Shown here in pieces: positions 8,169-16,281 of a DNA stretch of 64,000 nt. The notes under the pieces are model-generated. The model was not told the DNA's origin. It searched no databases and saw only the letters and a list, made by a program, of their open reading frames with translations. Made by a program: the position numbers and the translations under genes. Numbering within the stretch: the first letter of the stretch is position 1; every line of letters begins with the position of its first letter. Location: NCBI RefSeq assembly GCF_021513155.1, contig NZ_CP090983.1, forward strand, positions 1,054,001-1,118,000. The letters are read 5' to 3'. Source of the stretch: Jeotgalibaca sp. MA1X17-3. GTDB lineage: Bacteria; Bacillota; Bacilli; Lactobacillales; Aerococcaceae.

Positions 8169-8939
8169 ATGCCAGAGATGGATTATGAATTATATATGGA
8201 TACCGCAGTACTTGCTGGTAAAATTATGCTAGAGAGTAATGCAGAAACGTACCGAGTTGAAGATACGGTAACAAGAATTCTTCAGATTACAAATTTAGAA
8301 ATGATTGATGCGTTGGCGTTGACAACGGGTCTGATCGCCACTCTGGACAGTCCTCATATGCATGCGATAACAGTGGTTAAAAGAATCTCGAATCGTACTG
8401 TAAATTTAAATAAAATAACGAAAGTAAATGATGTTTCAAGGAGACTTACAGAAGGAGTAATCACCGTTCATCAAGCCTATGATTTGTTACAAAATATTGA
8501 TGAAATACAATATAATGAATTCCAACGTGATATAGCAATTATAGGGTTTATCCAAGCAATTGTGCTTATGTTTGATGGTGGAAAAAATGAGTTTATTTCG
8601 ATACTGCCCATTTCGATTGCTGTTTCAATTATGATTCATTTTGGACGAAGTTGGAGAGTAAAGCCTTTTATCTTAGACATGGTAGCGAGTTTCGTTATTG
8701 CTTTATTAGCAACGATTATTTCTAGATATACTCCTTATCCTATTCAAGACGATATCTTAATCATCTCAGCTATTATGCCACTGGTTCCTGGAACAGCATT
8801 AACAATTGGAGTCCGTGATATCTTCCGAGGAGATTATATGTCTGGTGGAGCGAAAATCTTAGAAGCATTAATGATTGCGATCTTTATTGCAATTGGAATT
8901 GGTACGGGTCTTATTTTAGGGGGGCAATTACTATCATGA
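8169..8939 (+). CDS. Threonine/serine exporter family protein, ThrE/YjjP-like N-terminal half
   Basis: A 256-residue membrane protein. The first ~125 residues are a soluble domain with family motifs (AGKIMLESNAETYRVEDT, LIATLDSPHMHAITVVKR, LTEGVITVHQAYDLL), followed by about five transmembrane segments (PGTALTIGVRDIFRGDYMSGGAK near the end). In Corynebacterium ThrE both halves are fused and export threonine/serine; here, as in other Firmicutes, they are split. It overlaps the next gene by 4 nt (ATGA), which suggests coupled translation and a two-subunit complex. Confidence 0.85.
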   Translation: MPEMDYELYMDTAVLAGKIMLESNAETYRVEDTVTRILQITNLEMIDALALTTGLIATLDSPHMHAITVVKRISNRTVNLNKITKVNDVSRRLTEGVITVHQAYDLLQNIDEIQYNEFQRDIAIIGFIQAIVLMFDGGKNEFISILPISIAVSIMIHFGRSWRVKPFILDMVASFVIALLATIISRYTPYPIQDDILIISAIMPLVPGTALTIGVRDIFRGDYMSGGAKILEALMIAIFIAIGIGTGLILGGQLLS

Positions 8940-9391
8940 TTACGATTATCATACAATCTTTTGTTGCTTTTATTGCGGTGTATTTTTTTGCAGTCATACT
9001 AGAATCTCCAAAGCGTTCTCTTTTAATGGCTGCAACTACTGGTGCAATTGGATGGTTTGTTTATCTAATAAGCTTAGAAATCATGAATAAAGTTCCGGCA
9101 ACCTTAATAGCTGGTTTGGCTATTTCTGTCTTGTCTCATTACTTCGCTAGAAAATTAAAAACTCCTGCAACGGTGTACTTTCTTTCAGGATTTATTCCAC
9201 TTGTTCCCGGAGCGGGACTGTATCAAGCTGTGTTTGCTTTTATTGATGGGAACTATGGGGAAGCTCAAATGTATTTAAATGAAACATTATTAATTTCTGG
9301 CTCAATAGCAGTTGCTATTTTTATGGTAGACTCCGTTTATGGATTGTATAATCGAATTAAAAGCACGAGGAAGTCTAAAGAAACTGAGTAA
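8936..9391 (+). CDS. Threonine/serine exporter family protein, YjjB-like C-terminal half
   Basis: A 151-residue integral membrane protein (DUF3815/ThrE C-terminal type) with about four or five hydrophobic helices and the internal motif SGFIPLVPGAGLYQAVFA, a counterpart of the PLVPGTAL motif in the upstream subunit. It begins inside the stop of the preceding gene (ATGA overlap at 8936-8939). The pair probably forms one exporter; the physiological substrate is inferred from the family only. Confidence 0.85.
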   Translation: MITIIIQSFVAFIAVYFFAVILESPKRSLLMAATTGAIGWFVYLISLEIMNKVPATLIAGLAISVLSHYFARKLKTPATVYFLSGFIPLVPGAGLYQAVFAFIDGNYGEAQMYLNETLLISGSIAVAIFMVDSVYGLYNRIKSTRKSKETE

Positions 9392-9472
9392 ATGAAACAT
9401 ATCTGTAATGAAAAAAATAAAAAGTAGTAACCCAAAATATGGTAGGATAGATCGGAAAGGAGTTAAAATAAA

Positions 9473-10153
9473 ATGTCTAATAATAATAATGAAAATCAGA
9501 ATGAAACTAGAAAAGAACGCTATAAAAGTAATGAAAATCCTAATATGCTTGTAAAACTATCGATAGGATTGGCTGGTCTTTTAGTACTAGCTCTTGTATT
9601 CAATTATTTCTTGGGTGGTTCTAATGAAGATCCAAATCAAGTAGCAGGTGCGAGTGATCAAAATGAGTTCAGTATGATTAATAAAAATTCTGGTACCGAT
9701 AGTTCCCAAGAATCCGTTACCAGTTCTGAAACACAAGTAGCAGAATCTTCTTCTCAAAAATCAGATAAAGAAGAAGCTGCTAATGAAGAGAAAGAAAAAG
9801 ATTTAGAAGAAAAACAGGTTGAAACCAATGATTCAAATGTGAAAAAAGCTATAGTGGCAAATTGGGAACCTATTGGAACCAAACAAAGTGAGCCCCATGT
9901 TACCAGTTATGAAGATGGCAGTCAGGATCGTCTTGAAATAAAAGAAGCAGTATCTCAAGTAACGGGTGTTAACGGGAACGATATGATTGTAAACTGGGTA
10001 GGAAATGATACAAGGAATGATGGTGTCCAAAGAGTTACTTCTACCATTACACAGTCATCTACTGGAATGATTTACAAAGTGTATCTCCAATGGGTACCTA
10101 ATGAAGGTTGGAAAGTAAACAGAGTTGAAGAATTGTATACAGTCATTCGTTAA
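9473..10153 (+). CDS. YrrS-like membrane-anchored protein (DUF1510)
   Basis: 226 residues: a short charged cytoplasmic N-terminus rich in Asn, one transmembrane helix (about 26-46, MLVKLSIGLAGLLVLALVFNYFL), a low-complexity Ser/Glu/Lys linker (about 65-120), and a C-terminal domain with WEPIGTKQSEPHVTSYEDGS, typical of the DUF1510/YrrS family. In Bacillus yrrS lies beside cell-wall genes, but the function is unknown. A clear AAAGGAG precedes ATG 9473. A strong terminator follows, so the transcription unit ends here. Confidence 0.82.
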   Translation: MSNNNNENQNETRKERYKSNENPNMLVKLSIGLAGLLVLALVFNYFLGGSNEDPNQVAGASDQNEFSMINKNSGTDSSQESVTSSETQVAESSSQKSDKEEAANEEKEKDLEEKQVETNDSNVKKAIVANWEPIGTKQSEPHVTSYEDGSQDRLEIKEAVSQVTGVNGNDMIVNWVGNDTRNDGVQRVTSTITQSSTGMIYKVYLQWVPNEGWKVNRVEELYTVIR

Positions 10154-10192
10154 AAAGAGGTTGGGACCCAAAAAAGTCCCAACCTCTTTTTT
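10153..10192. terminator. Strong bidirectional terminator after the yrrS-like gene
   Basis: Perfect 13-bp stem AAGAGGTTGGGAC (10156-10168) with GTCCCAACCTCTT (10176-10188), then a T run on the plus strand and an A run on the other side. It serves the convergent gene at 10191-10412 as well. Confidence 0.9.
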
Positions 10193-10412
10193 AATGTTCT
10201 GAATCATATTGGACTTCCAATGCTTTCATTTCAGAAAAACTCACTGGATCAAATACTTTAGCTGCAAGAAATAAATTGAAATCATCTCTAGCTTGATGAT
10301 CAGCTGCATCCCATATTGCAAAGTCAGCTTCTGAATCGTCCAATAGATCATCTTGAAAAGAAAGCATGGTTTCTCTCCACTCGTTATACGCATCGTAATG
10401 TTCTGGTTTCAC
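10191..10412 (-). CDS. Small acidic hypothetical protein
   Basis: 73 residues with a strong excess of Asp/Glu (DDLLDDSEADFAIWDAADHQ) and no membrane segment, cysteine or signal peptide. I do not recognise the family. It starts at a GTG (10410-10412) with AAGGTGA upstream and lies only 12 nt downstream of the acetyltransferase gene, so the two are very probably co-transcribed. It could be a partner of that enzyme, but nothing in the sequence proves it. Confidence 0.65.
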   Translation of the reverse strand: MKPEHYDAYNEWRETMLSFQDDLLDDSEADFAIWDAADHQARDDFNLFLAAKVFDPVSFSEMKALEVQYDSEH

Positions 10413-10424
10413 TCGTTCACCTTC

Positions 10425-10868
10425 TTATTGTAGGATATATACCATCTCAATGGCACGTTCTTCTATATCAACTGCACCACGCATAAAACCTGCATACTCC
10501 AGAGTGTGTTTTGCCCAAGTGTTACCAATAGCAGTTATCGTATATAGTGTTTGAAATGGTTTGATTTGTTCTGCATATTCGACAAACTTTCTAAGAGCAT
10601 CTGTACCGTACCCTTTTGATTGGAAATGCCGGTCAATTAAAAATTCTTGTAACAAAATATTATTTGTTTTGGGATAGAGATGAAATAAAAGAAAACCAAT
10701 CGGTACTCCATCTAAATGAATGATTAAAGGAATTAAATGATCAGGATTAACATAGGCACGTGCAAGGCTATCCGCAATAGGAGCAGCGAACTTTTCTTGC
10801 CAAGGTGCAACGGAAAGAGAAAGGCAAGTATCTATATCTTTTTGAGTGATATTTTTTAATTCAATCAT
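10425..10868 (-). CDS. GNAT family N-acetyltransferase
   Basis: 147 residues with the GNAT fold pattern: an N-terminal helical region, strand LIPLIIHLDGVPIGFLLFHL, the LLQEFLIDRHFQSKGYG segment corresponding to acetyl-CoA motif A (Q-x-x-G-x-G/A-like: FQSKGYGTDAL near residues 82-92), and a C-terminal NTWAKHTLEYAGFMRG stretch (motif B-like). The substrate is unknown. ATG 10866-10868 follows an AAAGGGG ribosome site. First gene of a two-gene minus-strand unit with the small acidic protein. Confidence 0.85.
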   Translation of the reverse strand: MIELKNITQKDIDTCLSLSVAPWQEKFAAPIADSLARAYVNPDHLIPLIIHLDGVPIGFLLFHLYPKTNNILLQEFLIDRHFQSKGYGTDALRKFVEYAEQIKPFQTLYTITAIGNTWAKHTLEYAGFMRGAVDIEERAIEMVYILQ

Positions 10869-11045
10869 TCTTGTATCCCCTTTATTTATTTTAGGAATCT
10901 GAATAAAAAATTATAAAAATTATTCCTTCTATCTATTTTAAATGACTAAAAAGGAATGGTCAATAGTACCACTTATAGGAAAAATATACAAAAAAATGCT
11001 ATCATCAGGTAATAGAGAGAAAATGAAATGAAACGGGGAGAAAAA

Positions 11046-11576
11046 ATGGAACCTTTGAAAAGAAGAAACGAAATCATTCTTATTTTGAAAAAACAAGAAG
11101 AGCCGATTCCTGCAAAAAAAATTGCTAAACTTTTTGATGTAAGTCGGCAAGTTATTGTAGGCGATATCGCTCTTCTTCGAGCAGAAGGGCAGGATATTAT
11201 TTCGACTCCGCGTGGCTATATATATGAGCAAAAGAAAAGTAGTCATTCTGGAAAGTATATAGGCAAAATTGTTTGTTTACATTCTGTTGAAGAAACAGAA
11301 AAAGAACTCCAAATCATTGTAGATAATGGTGGGGAAACTACGAATGTAGAAGTAGATCATCCATTGTATGGAAGTATTTCCAGTTCCTTACGAATTCGTT
11401 CTCGTCATGATATAAAAGAATTTATGAAAAAAGTAAAAGAGCAAAATACTACCCTGCTAGCTTCATTAACAGATGGGATTCATCTGCACACCATTCAGTG
11501 TGAAGATGAACAGACTTTTATTCGAATTAAGCGGGAATTAGATGAGGCAGGAATCCTCTATCAACAGAAAAAATGA
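11046..11576 (+). CDS. niaR: NiaR (YrxA) niacin-responsive transcriptional repressor
   Basis: About 176 residues: an N-terminal winged-helix HTH (RRNEIILILKKQEEPIPAKK, LFDVSRQVIVGDIALLRAEG) followed by a 3H domain carrying the conserved histidines (VDHPLYG, SRHDIKEFM, GIHLHTIQC) that bind metal/nicotinic acid in this family. It represses NAD-precursor genes when niacin is plentiful. I choose ATG 11046 because GGGGAG lies 6-7 nt before it; an ATG at 11028 is in frame but has no ribosome site. The next gene encodes a niacin-type ECF transporter with a NiaR-like operator in front. Confidence 0.9.
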   Translation: MEPLKRRNEIILILKKQEEPIPAKKIAKLFDVSRQVIVGDIALLRAEGQDIISTPRGYIYEQKKSSHSGKYIGKIVCLHSVEETEKELQIIVDNGGETTNVEVDHPLYGSISSSLRIRSRHDIKEFMKKVKEQNTTLLASLTDGIHLHTIQCEDEQTFIRIKRELDEAGILYQQKK

Positions 11577-11584
11577 AAAAATGC

Positions 11585-11640
11585 TTGCTTATTTTCAAAA
11601 GTGACTTATAATAAACGGTGCAGGTGTCAAGACACATGTA
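11585..11640 (+). promoter_or_regulatory. Promoter and NiaR-type operator of the niacin transporter gene
   Basis: TTGCTT (11585-11590) and TATAAT (11607-11612) form a promoter with 16-nt spacing. Just downstream lies the near-perfect inverted repeat CAGGTGTC-AA-GACACATG (11621-11638), one mismatch, which matches the NiaR/YrxA operator style (GTGTC-N2-GACAC core). Binding there would block initiation. The neighbouring niaR gene supports this reading. Confidence 0.75.
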
Positions 11641-11667
11641 AAGACTTTTAGGAAGGTATGATGATTC

Positions 11668-12234
11668 TTGAACAAAAAAGCGAATACTTATAAGGTTACA
11701 ATTGCAGCATTATTAATTGCTATCGGAATTTTAATTCCAATGATTTCACCTTTAAAAATTATTTTAGAGCCAGCTTCTTTTACTTTAGCAAGTCACGTAG
11801 CTACAATGATTGCTATGTTTTTATCCCCAGCGATAGCAGCAGCTGTAGCAATCGGAACCGCATTTGGTTTTCTATTAGGAGGGTTTCCAATTGTCATTGC
11901 TTTACGAGCTGCGAGCCATGTGATCTTCGCTTTTGTAGGTGCTAAGATATTAAGCAGACGTCCGAACATACTCCAAAATCAAAAATCATTTTGGATGTTT
12001 AATTTATCCTTGGGAATTCTGCATGCACTATGTGAAGTTATCGTTGTTTCTTTATTTTATTTCTCAGGAAATTTATCATCCGATTATTATAACCAAGGAA
12101 TGTTAATGTCAGTCATGCTCTTAGTAGGGGTTGGAACAGTGGTTCATAGTATGGTTGATTTTTGGCTGGCTAAAATAGTGTGGAAGACTGTAGGAAAACA
12201 AAGTAGAGTTAAATCTACTAGTTATATTAAATAA
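11668..12234 (+). CDS. niaX: NiaX-like niacin ECF transporter S component
   Basis: A 188-residue hydrophobic protein with about six helices and the signature of ECF S components near the N-terminus (YKVTIAALLIAIGILIPMIS), plus ATMIAMFLSPAIAAAVAIGTAFGFLLGG and LRAASHVIFAFVGAKIL. It would capture niacin and pair with the shared ECF module. The start is a TTG at 11668 with AGGAAGG about 11 nt before it; the two ATGs just upstream are in another frame that stops quickly. Assignment to niacin rests on the adjacent niaR and the NiaR-type operator. Confidence 0.82.
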   Translation: MNKKANTYKVTIAALLIAIGILIPMISPLKIILEPASFTLASHVATMIAMFLSPAIAAAVAIGTAFGFLLGGFPIVIALRAASHVIFAFVGAKILSRRPNILQNQKSFWMFNLSLGILHALCEVIVVSLFYFSGNLSSDYYNQGMLMSVMLLVGVGTVVHSMVDFWLAKIVWKTVGKQSRVKSTSYIK

Positions 12235-12370
12235 TTCATATAGCTAGTCAGTATACATAAATGAGGAACCCCTTCAAAATGATAAGAAAAGTATAATAGG
12301 GCTCAAGTCGGAGGACTTTCACTTCTTTTTGGAGTACACTTATTCATAGAAATGTTTTGGAGGGATAAGA

Positions 12371-13344
12371 ATGAAAAAATGGAAGCAGAAAATACAACTG
12401 CTAGCAGGATTAATGGCTATTGGAATTGTACCCCTTGTAGCACCTTTAACTGCTCAAGCAAGTTCTAATGGGATTGATACGACCGTTATTAATGAAAAGT
12501 GGGGAAGCCTACGTTTGTTTACGGAGGTGGCTTATCTGATGCTCAAATTAAAGAAACAGCAGAATTATTAGACATTGAAGATATGGATAACGTAAATAGT
12601 CTTCCAGTAACAGGTGAAGATTTAGAGTTTTATTTGAATGATGGGGATACTCAGACATCAGAAATGATTTCTTCCGTTCTTGTGCAGAAACAAAATGCCG
12701 GAAAAGGTGTTGAAGTTATTATAGAGAATCCAGAACAAATCACCCAAATTACTTCTGATCAGTATACGAACGCTTCGATTACTGCGGGCGTTGCAGATGC
12801 TAAAATAGTTATAGCGAGTATCAGTCGTGTTACTGGTGAAAGTGCCTTGACTGGTATCTATAAAGCCTTTGATAAGAATGGTGAGAAATTAGATCAGGAT
12901 CGTATGGAAGTAGCTCAAGAAGAACTAGAAACCACAAATGAAATTGCTCAAGAAAACGCTGAGAGTGAAGGGTTTGATTCTTCTAAATTAGATCAAGCTA
13001 TTATTGAAATTAAACAAGCCTTAGCTGATTTAAAAGAAAAACAAGGTGAGCTTGCTACACGAGAAGACGTAGAAAGAATCATTAATGAAGCATTATCCAA
13101 GTTTGACTTAGAAAATATGGTTACTCAAGAACAATTTGATAAGCTGCTATCACTTTTTGAAAAATATCAAAAAACTTCTGCTATTGATTCTACAGAAGTA
13201 AAGGAACAGCTTCTTAACCTATCTAGTAGTGTTCAAGATAAAGTTTCAGATCTAATTAGCCAAGCAGAGGAAAGTGGCTTTTTCGATCGAATTGGTAATT
13301 TTTTCAAAGAAATCTGGCAAGCAATTAGTAGTGTTTTTAATTAA
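12371..13344 (+). pseudogene. Secreted DUF1002 family protein, broken by one frameshift
   Basis: The N-terminus is a signal peptide (MKKWKQKIQLLAGLMAIGIV, cleavage likely after AQA near residue 30). The reading frame is lost at the G4 run 12501-12504: one more G would give EKWGKPTFVYGGGLSDAQIK, the conserved DUF1002 start, and about 324 residues in total. The middle region (ITSDQYTNASITAGVADAKIVIAS, TGESALTGIYKAF) is typical of the family; a long Glu/Gln-rich helical part and an amphipathic tail (FFDRIGNFFKEIWQAISS) follow. Function unknown; extracytoplasmic. Probably a homopolymer sequencing error. Confidence 0.85.
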
Positions 13345-13370
13345 GAATAATTACTTTACAGAAATAGGAA

Positions 13371-13396
13371 ACGCGACATTTTGTCGCGTTTTTTTT
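13371..13396 (+). terminator. Terminator after the DUF1002 gene
   Basis: ACGCGACA at 13371-13378 pairs with TGTCGCGT at 13382-13389, loop of three T, followed by a run of T. Confidence 0.9.
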
Positions 13397-13541
13397 GTAA
13401 AAAATAATAAATAAAGAATTGGTAAAAAATATATTGATCAGAATTAATAAGAAAAGAAGAATCAAGTGCATATATATGATAAAATAGAGATTCCCTACCT
13501 TTTAAATTTAAAGATAAATGATTAAAGGAGCTTGATAGTCG

Positions 13542-13952
13542 ATGAATCAGAAAGAACAAGCAGAACTATTATTAAAGAAAGCCAGAGAGATTAAAGAAAA
13601 AGCGTATGCCCCGTATTCACATTTCCATGTGGGAGCTGCTGTTCTTTATCAAGATGGTACTATTATTACGGGAGTAAACATAGAAAATGTCTCTTTTGGC
13701 GCTACAAATTGTGCAGAGAGAACGGCTCTTTTTACTGGAGTTACACAAGGGTATACTAACAAAGAAGTAGTTGCAATTGGTGTTGCAGGTAACACCGAAG
13801 ATTTCTTACCTCCTTGTAGTATCTGCCGCCAAGTGATGGTAGAACTGTGTCAACCTCATACATCTGTTTATCTAACGAATAACAAAAATGAAGTGTTGAC
13901 CACAAATGTAGAAGAGTTAGTACCTTTTGCATTTTCAACTATGGATATGTAA
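13542..13952 (+). CDS. cdd: Cytidine deaminase
   Basis: 136 residues, normal length for tetrameric bacterial cytidine deaminase of pyrimidine salvage. Zinc and catalytic motifs are intact: CAERTA (about residues 54-59, Cys ligand and catalytic Glu) and PPCSICRQ (about 87-94, two Cys ligands). The N-terminal AYAPYSHFHVGAAVL motif is the substrate pocket. AAAGGAG precedes ATG 13542. It stands alone between two terminators, rather than beside era or pyrimidine phosphorylase genes. Confidence 0.95.
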   Translation: MNQKEQAELLLKKAREIKEKAYAPYSHFHVGAAVLYQDGTIITGVNIENVSFGATNCAERTALFTGVTQGYTNKEVVAIGVAGNTEDFLPPCSICRQVMVELCQPHTSVYLTNNKNEVLTTNVEELVPFAFSTMDM

Positions 13953-13953
13953 A

Positions 13954-13986
13954 AAGGAGAGAGGGGCGAAAGCCCTTCTCTTTCTT
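13954..13986 (+). terminator. Terminator after cdd
   Basis: GAGAGGGGC and GCCCTTCTC enclose a GAAA tetraloop (stem about 13959-13980), followed by TTTCTT. Confidence 0.8.
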
Positions 13987-14120
13987 CATGAAAAAGGATC
14001 TATTATTTTTGACATATATCTTTTGTGCGTGTAATCTAAAGGTGAACTAATTTATATTTTCTAGCAAAAATTTGCTAAGTCATTCGTTTTATTGTATTGG
14101 ATAAAAAAAGGAGGAGTATT

Positions 14121-14912
14121 ATGAGCCGAGTTAAAAAAGCGTGGATTAATATTATTTTGTTAGCAACTACACTAGCAGCAAACGCAGCAGGTGCATTTGG
14201 TCTTATTAACGGATTATCTCAAAAAGATATTTCTGATAAGTACCAAACTCTCATTACACCAGCACCGATGACGTTTAGTATTTGGAGTGTCATTTATGTC
14301 TTATTAATTACTAGTTTAATTGTTTTAATAATCAAACATGATAAAGAATACTATAGAAAAAGTATTGATCGGATTTCAATGTTATTCTGGTTGAGTTGTT
14401 TATTCAATATTCTATGGATTGTAAGTTTTTCTTATCTTCAATTAGTACTGTCTGTTGTATTTATCTTCTTGTTATTAGTAATGCTCACACTTATTTCTCA
14501 AAAGCTGATTCCTATTCATAGTCAAAAGAAAATCCTTTTACCGTTAACGTTTGGATTATATTCTGGTTGGGTTTTCATTGCAACCGTAATAAATATTGCA
14601 GCTTTACTAGTTAAAAATAATTGGAATGGATTCTCCATTGCTGATTCAACATGGGCGATGATTATTTTAGGAGTATCAGTAGTTCTTACTGCATTGGTTT
14701 TATTAAAAGTCAGAAACGCAGCATTTCCTTTACCGATTGCTTGGGGATTTTGGGGGATTTATCAGTTTCTAAAAGATACCAATGGTTTCCAAGGACAATA
14801 TCCTGGAATAGAATGGACCGCTTTAGTCGGGATTGTTGTTCTGATTTTATTGAGTGGTTTAACATTTTATAAGAATCGTTATTCACTATTACCTAGACCA
14901 GAAAACAGATAA
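14121..14912 (+). CDS. TspO/MBR-like integral membrane protein
   Basis: 263 residues, with about eight hydrophobic helices. The first (about 12-32) ends in AANAAGAFGLINGLSQ, and TPAPMTFSIWSVIYVLL contains the P-x-x-x-F-x-x-x-W motif of the tryptophan-rich sensory protein family; the GFWGIYQFLKD segment repeats this flavour. Longer than classic TspO (about 160), it matches the extended TspO/MBR-related proteins of Firmicutes, whose ligand is unknown. Start taken at ATG 14121 with AAGGAGGAG upstream. A terminator separates it from the convergent gene. Confidence 0.78.
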   Translation: MSRVKKAWINIILLATTLAANAAGAFGLINGLSQKDISDKYQTLITPAPMTFSIWSVIYVLLITSLIVLIIKHDKEYYRKSIDRISMLFWLSCLFNILWIVSFSYLQLVLSVVFIFLLLVMLTLISQKLIPIHSQKKILLPLTFGLYSGWVFIATVINIAALLVKNNWNGFSIADSTWAMIILGVSVVLTALVLLKVRNAAFPLPIAWGFWGIYQFLKDTNGFQGQYPGIEWTALVGIVVLILLSGLTFYKNRYSLLPRPENR

Positions 14913-14958
14913 AAATAGAGGAAGAACGTAAGTTTAAAAACGTTCTTCCCCTATTTTT
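14913..14958. terminator. Bidirectional terminator between convergent membrane-protein genes
   Basis: GGAAGAACGT (about 14920-14929) pairs with ACGTTCTTCC (about 14940-14949); flanking ATAG/CTAT extends it and T runs lie on both outer sides. Confidence 0.85.
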
Positions 14959-14966
14959 TTATATGG

Positions 14967-15791
14967 TTAAAGTTTAATGAATATATAGGCAATCGTACTT
15001 AATAAAATAGAGTGAATACTTACACCGAAAAGAGACCATTGAAATGATTTGCTTATAGAGTTCCCTTGCTGGGTAAAATATAGGTGAGTTGCTGAAACAA
15101 AGGAAACGAAATAAGAAAGGCTATGAATAAAAATAAGTAGAATAGCTGGAAGTGCCATTGCCAATGGAGCAATTAGATTCATAATCAAACCAATCCAGAG
15201 GAGAAGGTAAGTAAAGGAATTCATCCCAACAAACGGTGTAATCGTATTGTGAAAAATAAAGGATTCCTTCTTTGTTATTCTTTTAAAGATGTAAAGAATA
15301 ATGGGGAAAAATAAAAAGAATAAGATAAAAATAATGCTTAACTTCCATATCCATTCAAATAAGTTAAATTGAAAAATGAGGTTAGGTAGAATAGAGATTT
15401 GAGATAGGAGTTGGTAGCTATTTTCTATAGCCGAAACAATTCTTGCCAATATAACCGAAGATAGGATAGACGCAAGGACGATATTGACATAACCAAAGAT
15501 AGGGCTTTTTTCAAATTCTGATTCATTTTGAATTGGATCGATACTACGTTTCAAATTAAAAGCTAAGTAGTGAATACTTGCTTGCCATAGAAGATTCAAT
15601 TTAAAAGAAGACTTCTTTCTCCTAGTCCCACTTTTTTCTCTAGGAAATGATTCTTGGGTATAGCGGGGTTCTTCTTTTGAGGGGTTTGGAGAGGGCTTGT
15701 ATTCTTCAACAGTACTTAAATCAGATCCACACATCGGACAAATAATAGCATCTTTAGGTATTTCATTATGACAAAAATAGCATTCTTTCAT
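14967..15791 (-). CDS. Zinc-ribbon, multi-pass membrane protein of unknown function
   Basis: 274 residues. The N-terminus MKECYFCHNEIPKDAIICPM has two Cys pairs (CYFC, CPMC) forming a zinc ribbon, then a charged, proline-rich linker (about 25-60). Five or so transmembrane helices follow (about 100-272). This layout occurs in many Firmicute zinc-ribbon plus Yip1/DUF-type membrane proteins, none assigned a clear role. ATG 15789-15791 is preceded by an AAAAAGGAG site. It is monocistronic. Confidence 0.72.
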   Translation of the reverse strand: MKECYFCHNEIPKDAIICPMCGSDLSTVEEYKPSPNPSKEEPRYTQESFPREKSGTRRKKSSFKLNLLWQASIHYLAFNLKRSIDPIQNESEFEKSPIFGYVNIVLASILSSVILARIVSAIENSYQLLSQISILPNLIFQFNLFEWIWKLSIIFILFFLFFPIILYIFKRITKKESFIFHNTITPFVGMNSFTYLLLWIGLIMNLIAPLAMALPAILLIFIHSLSYFVSFVSATHLYFTQQGNSISKSFQWSLFGVSIHSILLSTIAYIFIKL

Positions 15792-15993
15792 ATTTAGTTT
15801 TTCTCCTTTTTTAGTTCATACCTACTAGCTTAAAATATAAAGATACTGAAGGCAAGAGGTAAAATAAAAAAGCTGGCTTTTGGTTTTAAGGAAGAGTGCA
15901 GAAAACATTTTTCAGAAAATGATTTTATATTAGTTTACCTAGTTTTAGAAAATAGGTATTGCTTTATGAAAGTTATTATGATAATATATTCTT

Positions 15994-16193
15994 TATGCGA
16001 TGAGGCGACAAGCAATCAGATGGTTTTACCATTCTGCTTCGGCAGTTGATGATTGCAGTTGTAGCGGGACATATGTGCTTCGGCACACCACAGGATGTGG
16101 ATGTTTGATAAAAACTGTTGTGAACCGGGATTTATCCATGAGAAATCATGCCGCGGAAAAAATAGTATTCCTTAATTGGAATACTATTTTTTT
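15994..16193 (+). ncRNA. Putative structured small RNA of unassigned class, with promoter and terminator
   Basis: No protein reading frame of note. A promoter TTGCTT (15959-15964) / TAATAT (15982-15987, 17-nt spacer) precedes it and a strong terminator (AATAGTATTCC with GGAATACTATT, then eight T, about 16160-16193) ends it. Between them: stem 16012-16018 with 16050-16056 enclosing hairpins 16020-16032 and 16034-16045 (UUCG loop); stem 16069-16072 with 16101-16104 enclosing hairpins 16074-16087 (UUCG loop) and 16088-16100; then hairpin CATGA-GAAA-TCATG at 16137-16150. I find no match to tmRNA, SRP RNA, RNase P RNA or common riboswitches. The remaining 15792-15958 shows nothing identifiable. 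Confidence 0.65.
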
Positions 16194-16205
16194 TATTATT
16201 AAAAA

Positions 16206-16243
16206 CTAAAGCGCTTTCACTTTAGTTGGAAAATTGCTATAAT
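16206..16243 (+). promoter_or_regulatory. Promoter of the DUF4349 gene overlapped by a CcpA cre-like site
   Basis: TTTCAC (16215-16220) and TATAAT (16238-16243) with 17-nt spacing. The -35 lies inside CTAAAGCGCTTTCA (16206-16219), which matches the cre core (AAAGCGCTTT) except at its outer left bases. This geometry suggests carbon catabolite repression. Confidence 0.6.
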
Positions 16244-16281
16244 AAAGGGAATAAATATGATAATAGAGCGAGGGGATAGAT

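Noticed and set aside
15994..16193. RNA gene as tmRNA, SRP RNA, RNase P RNA or 6S RNA
   Set aside because: None of the conserved cores of the first three is visible, and the branched two-junction fold does not resemble the long 6S rod.
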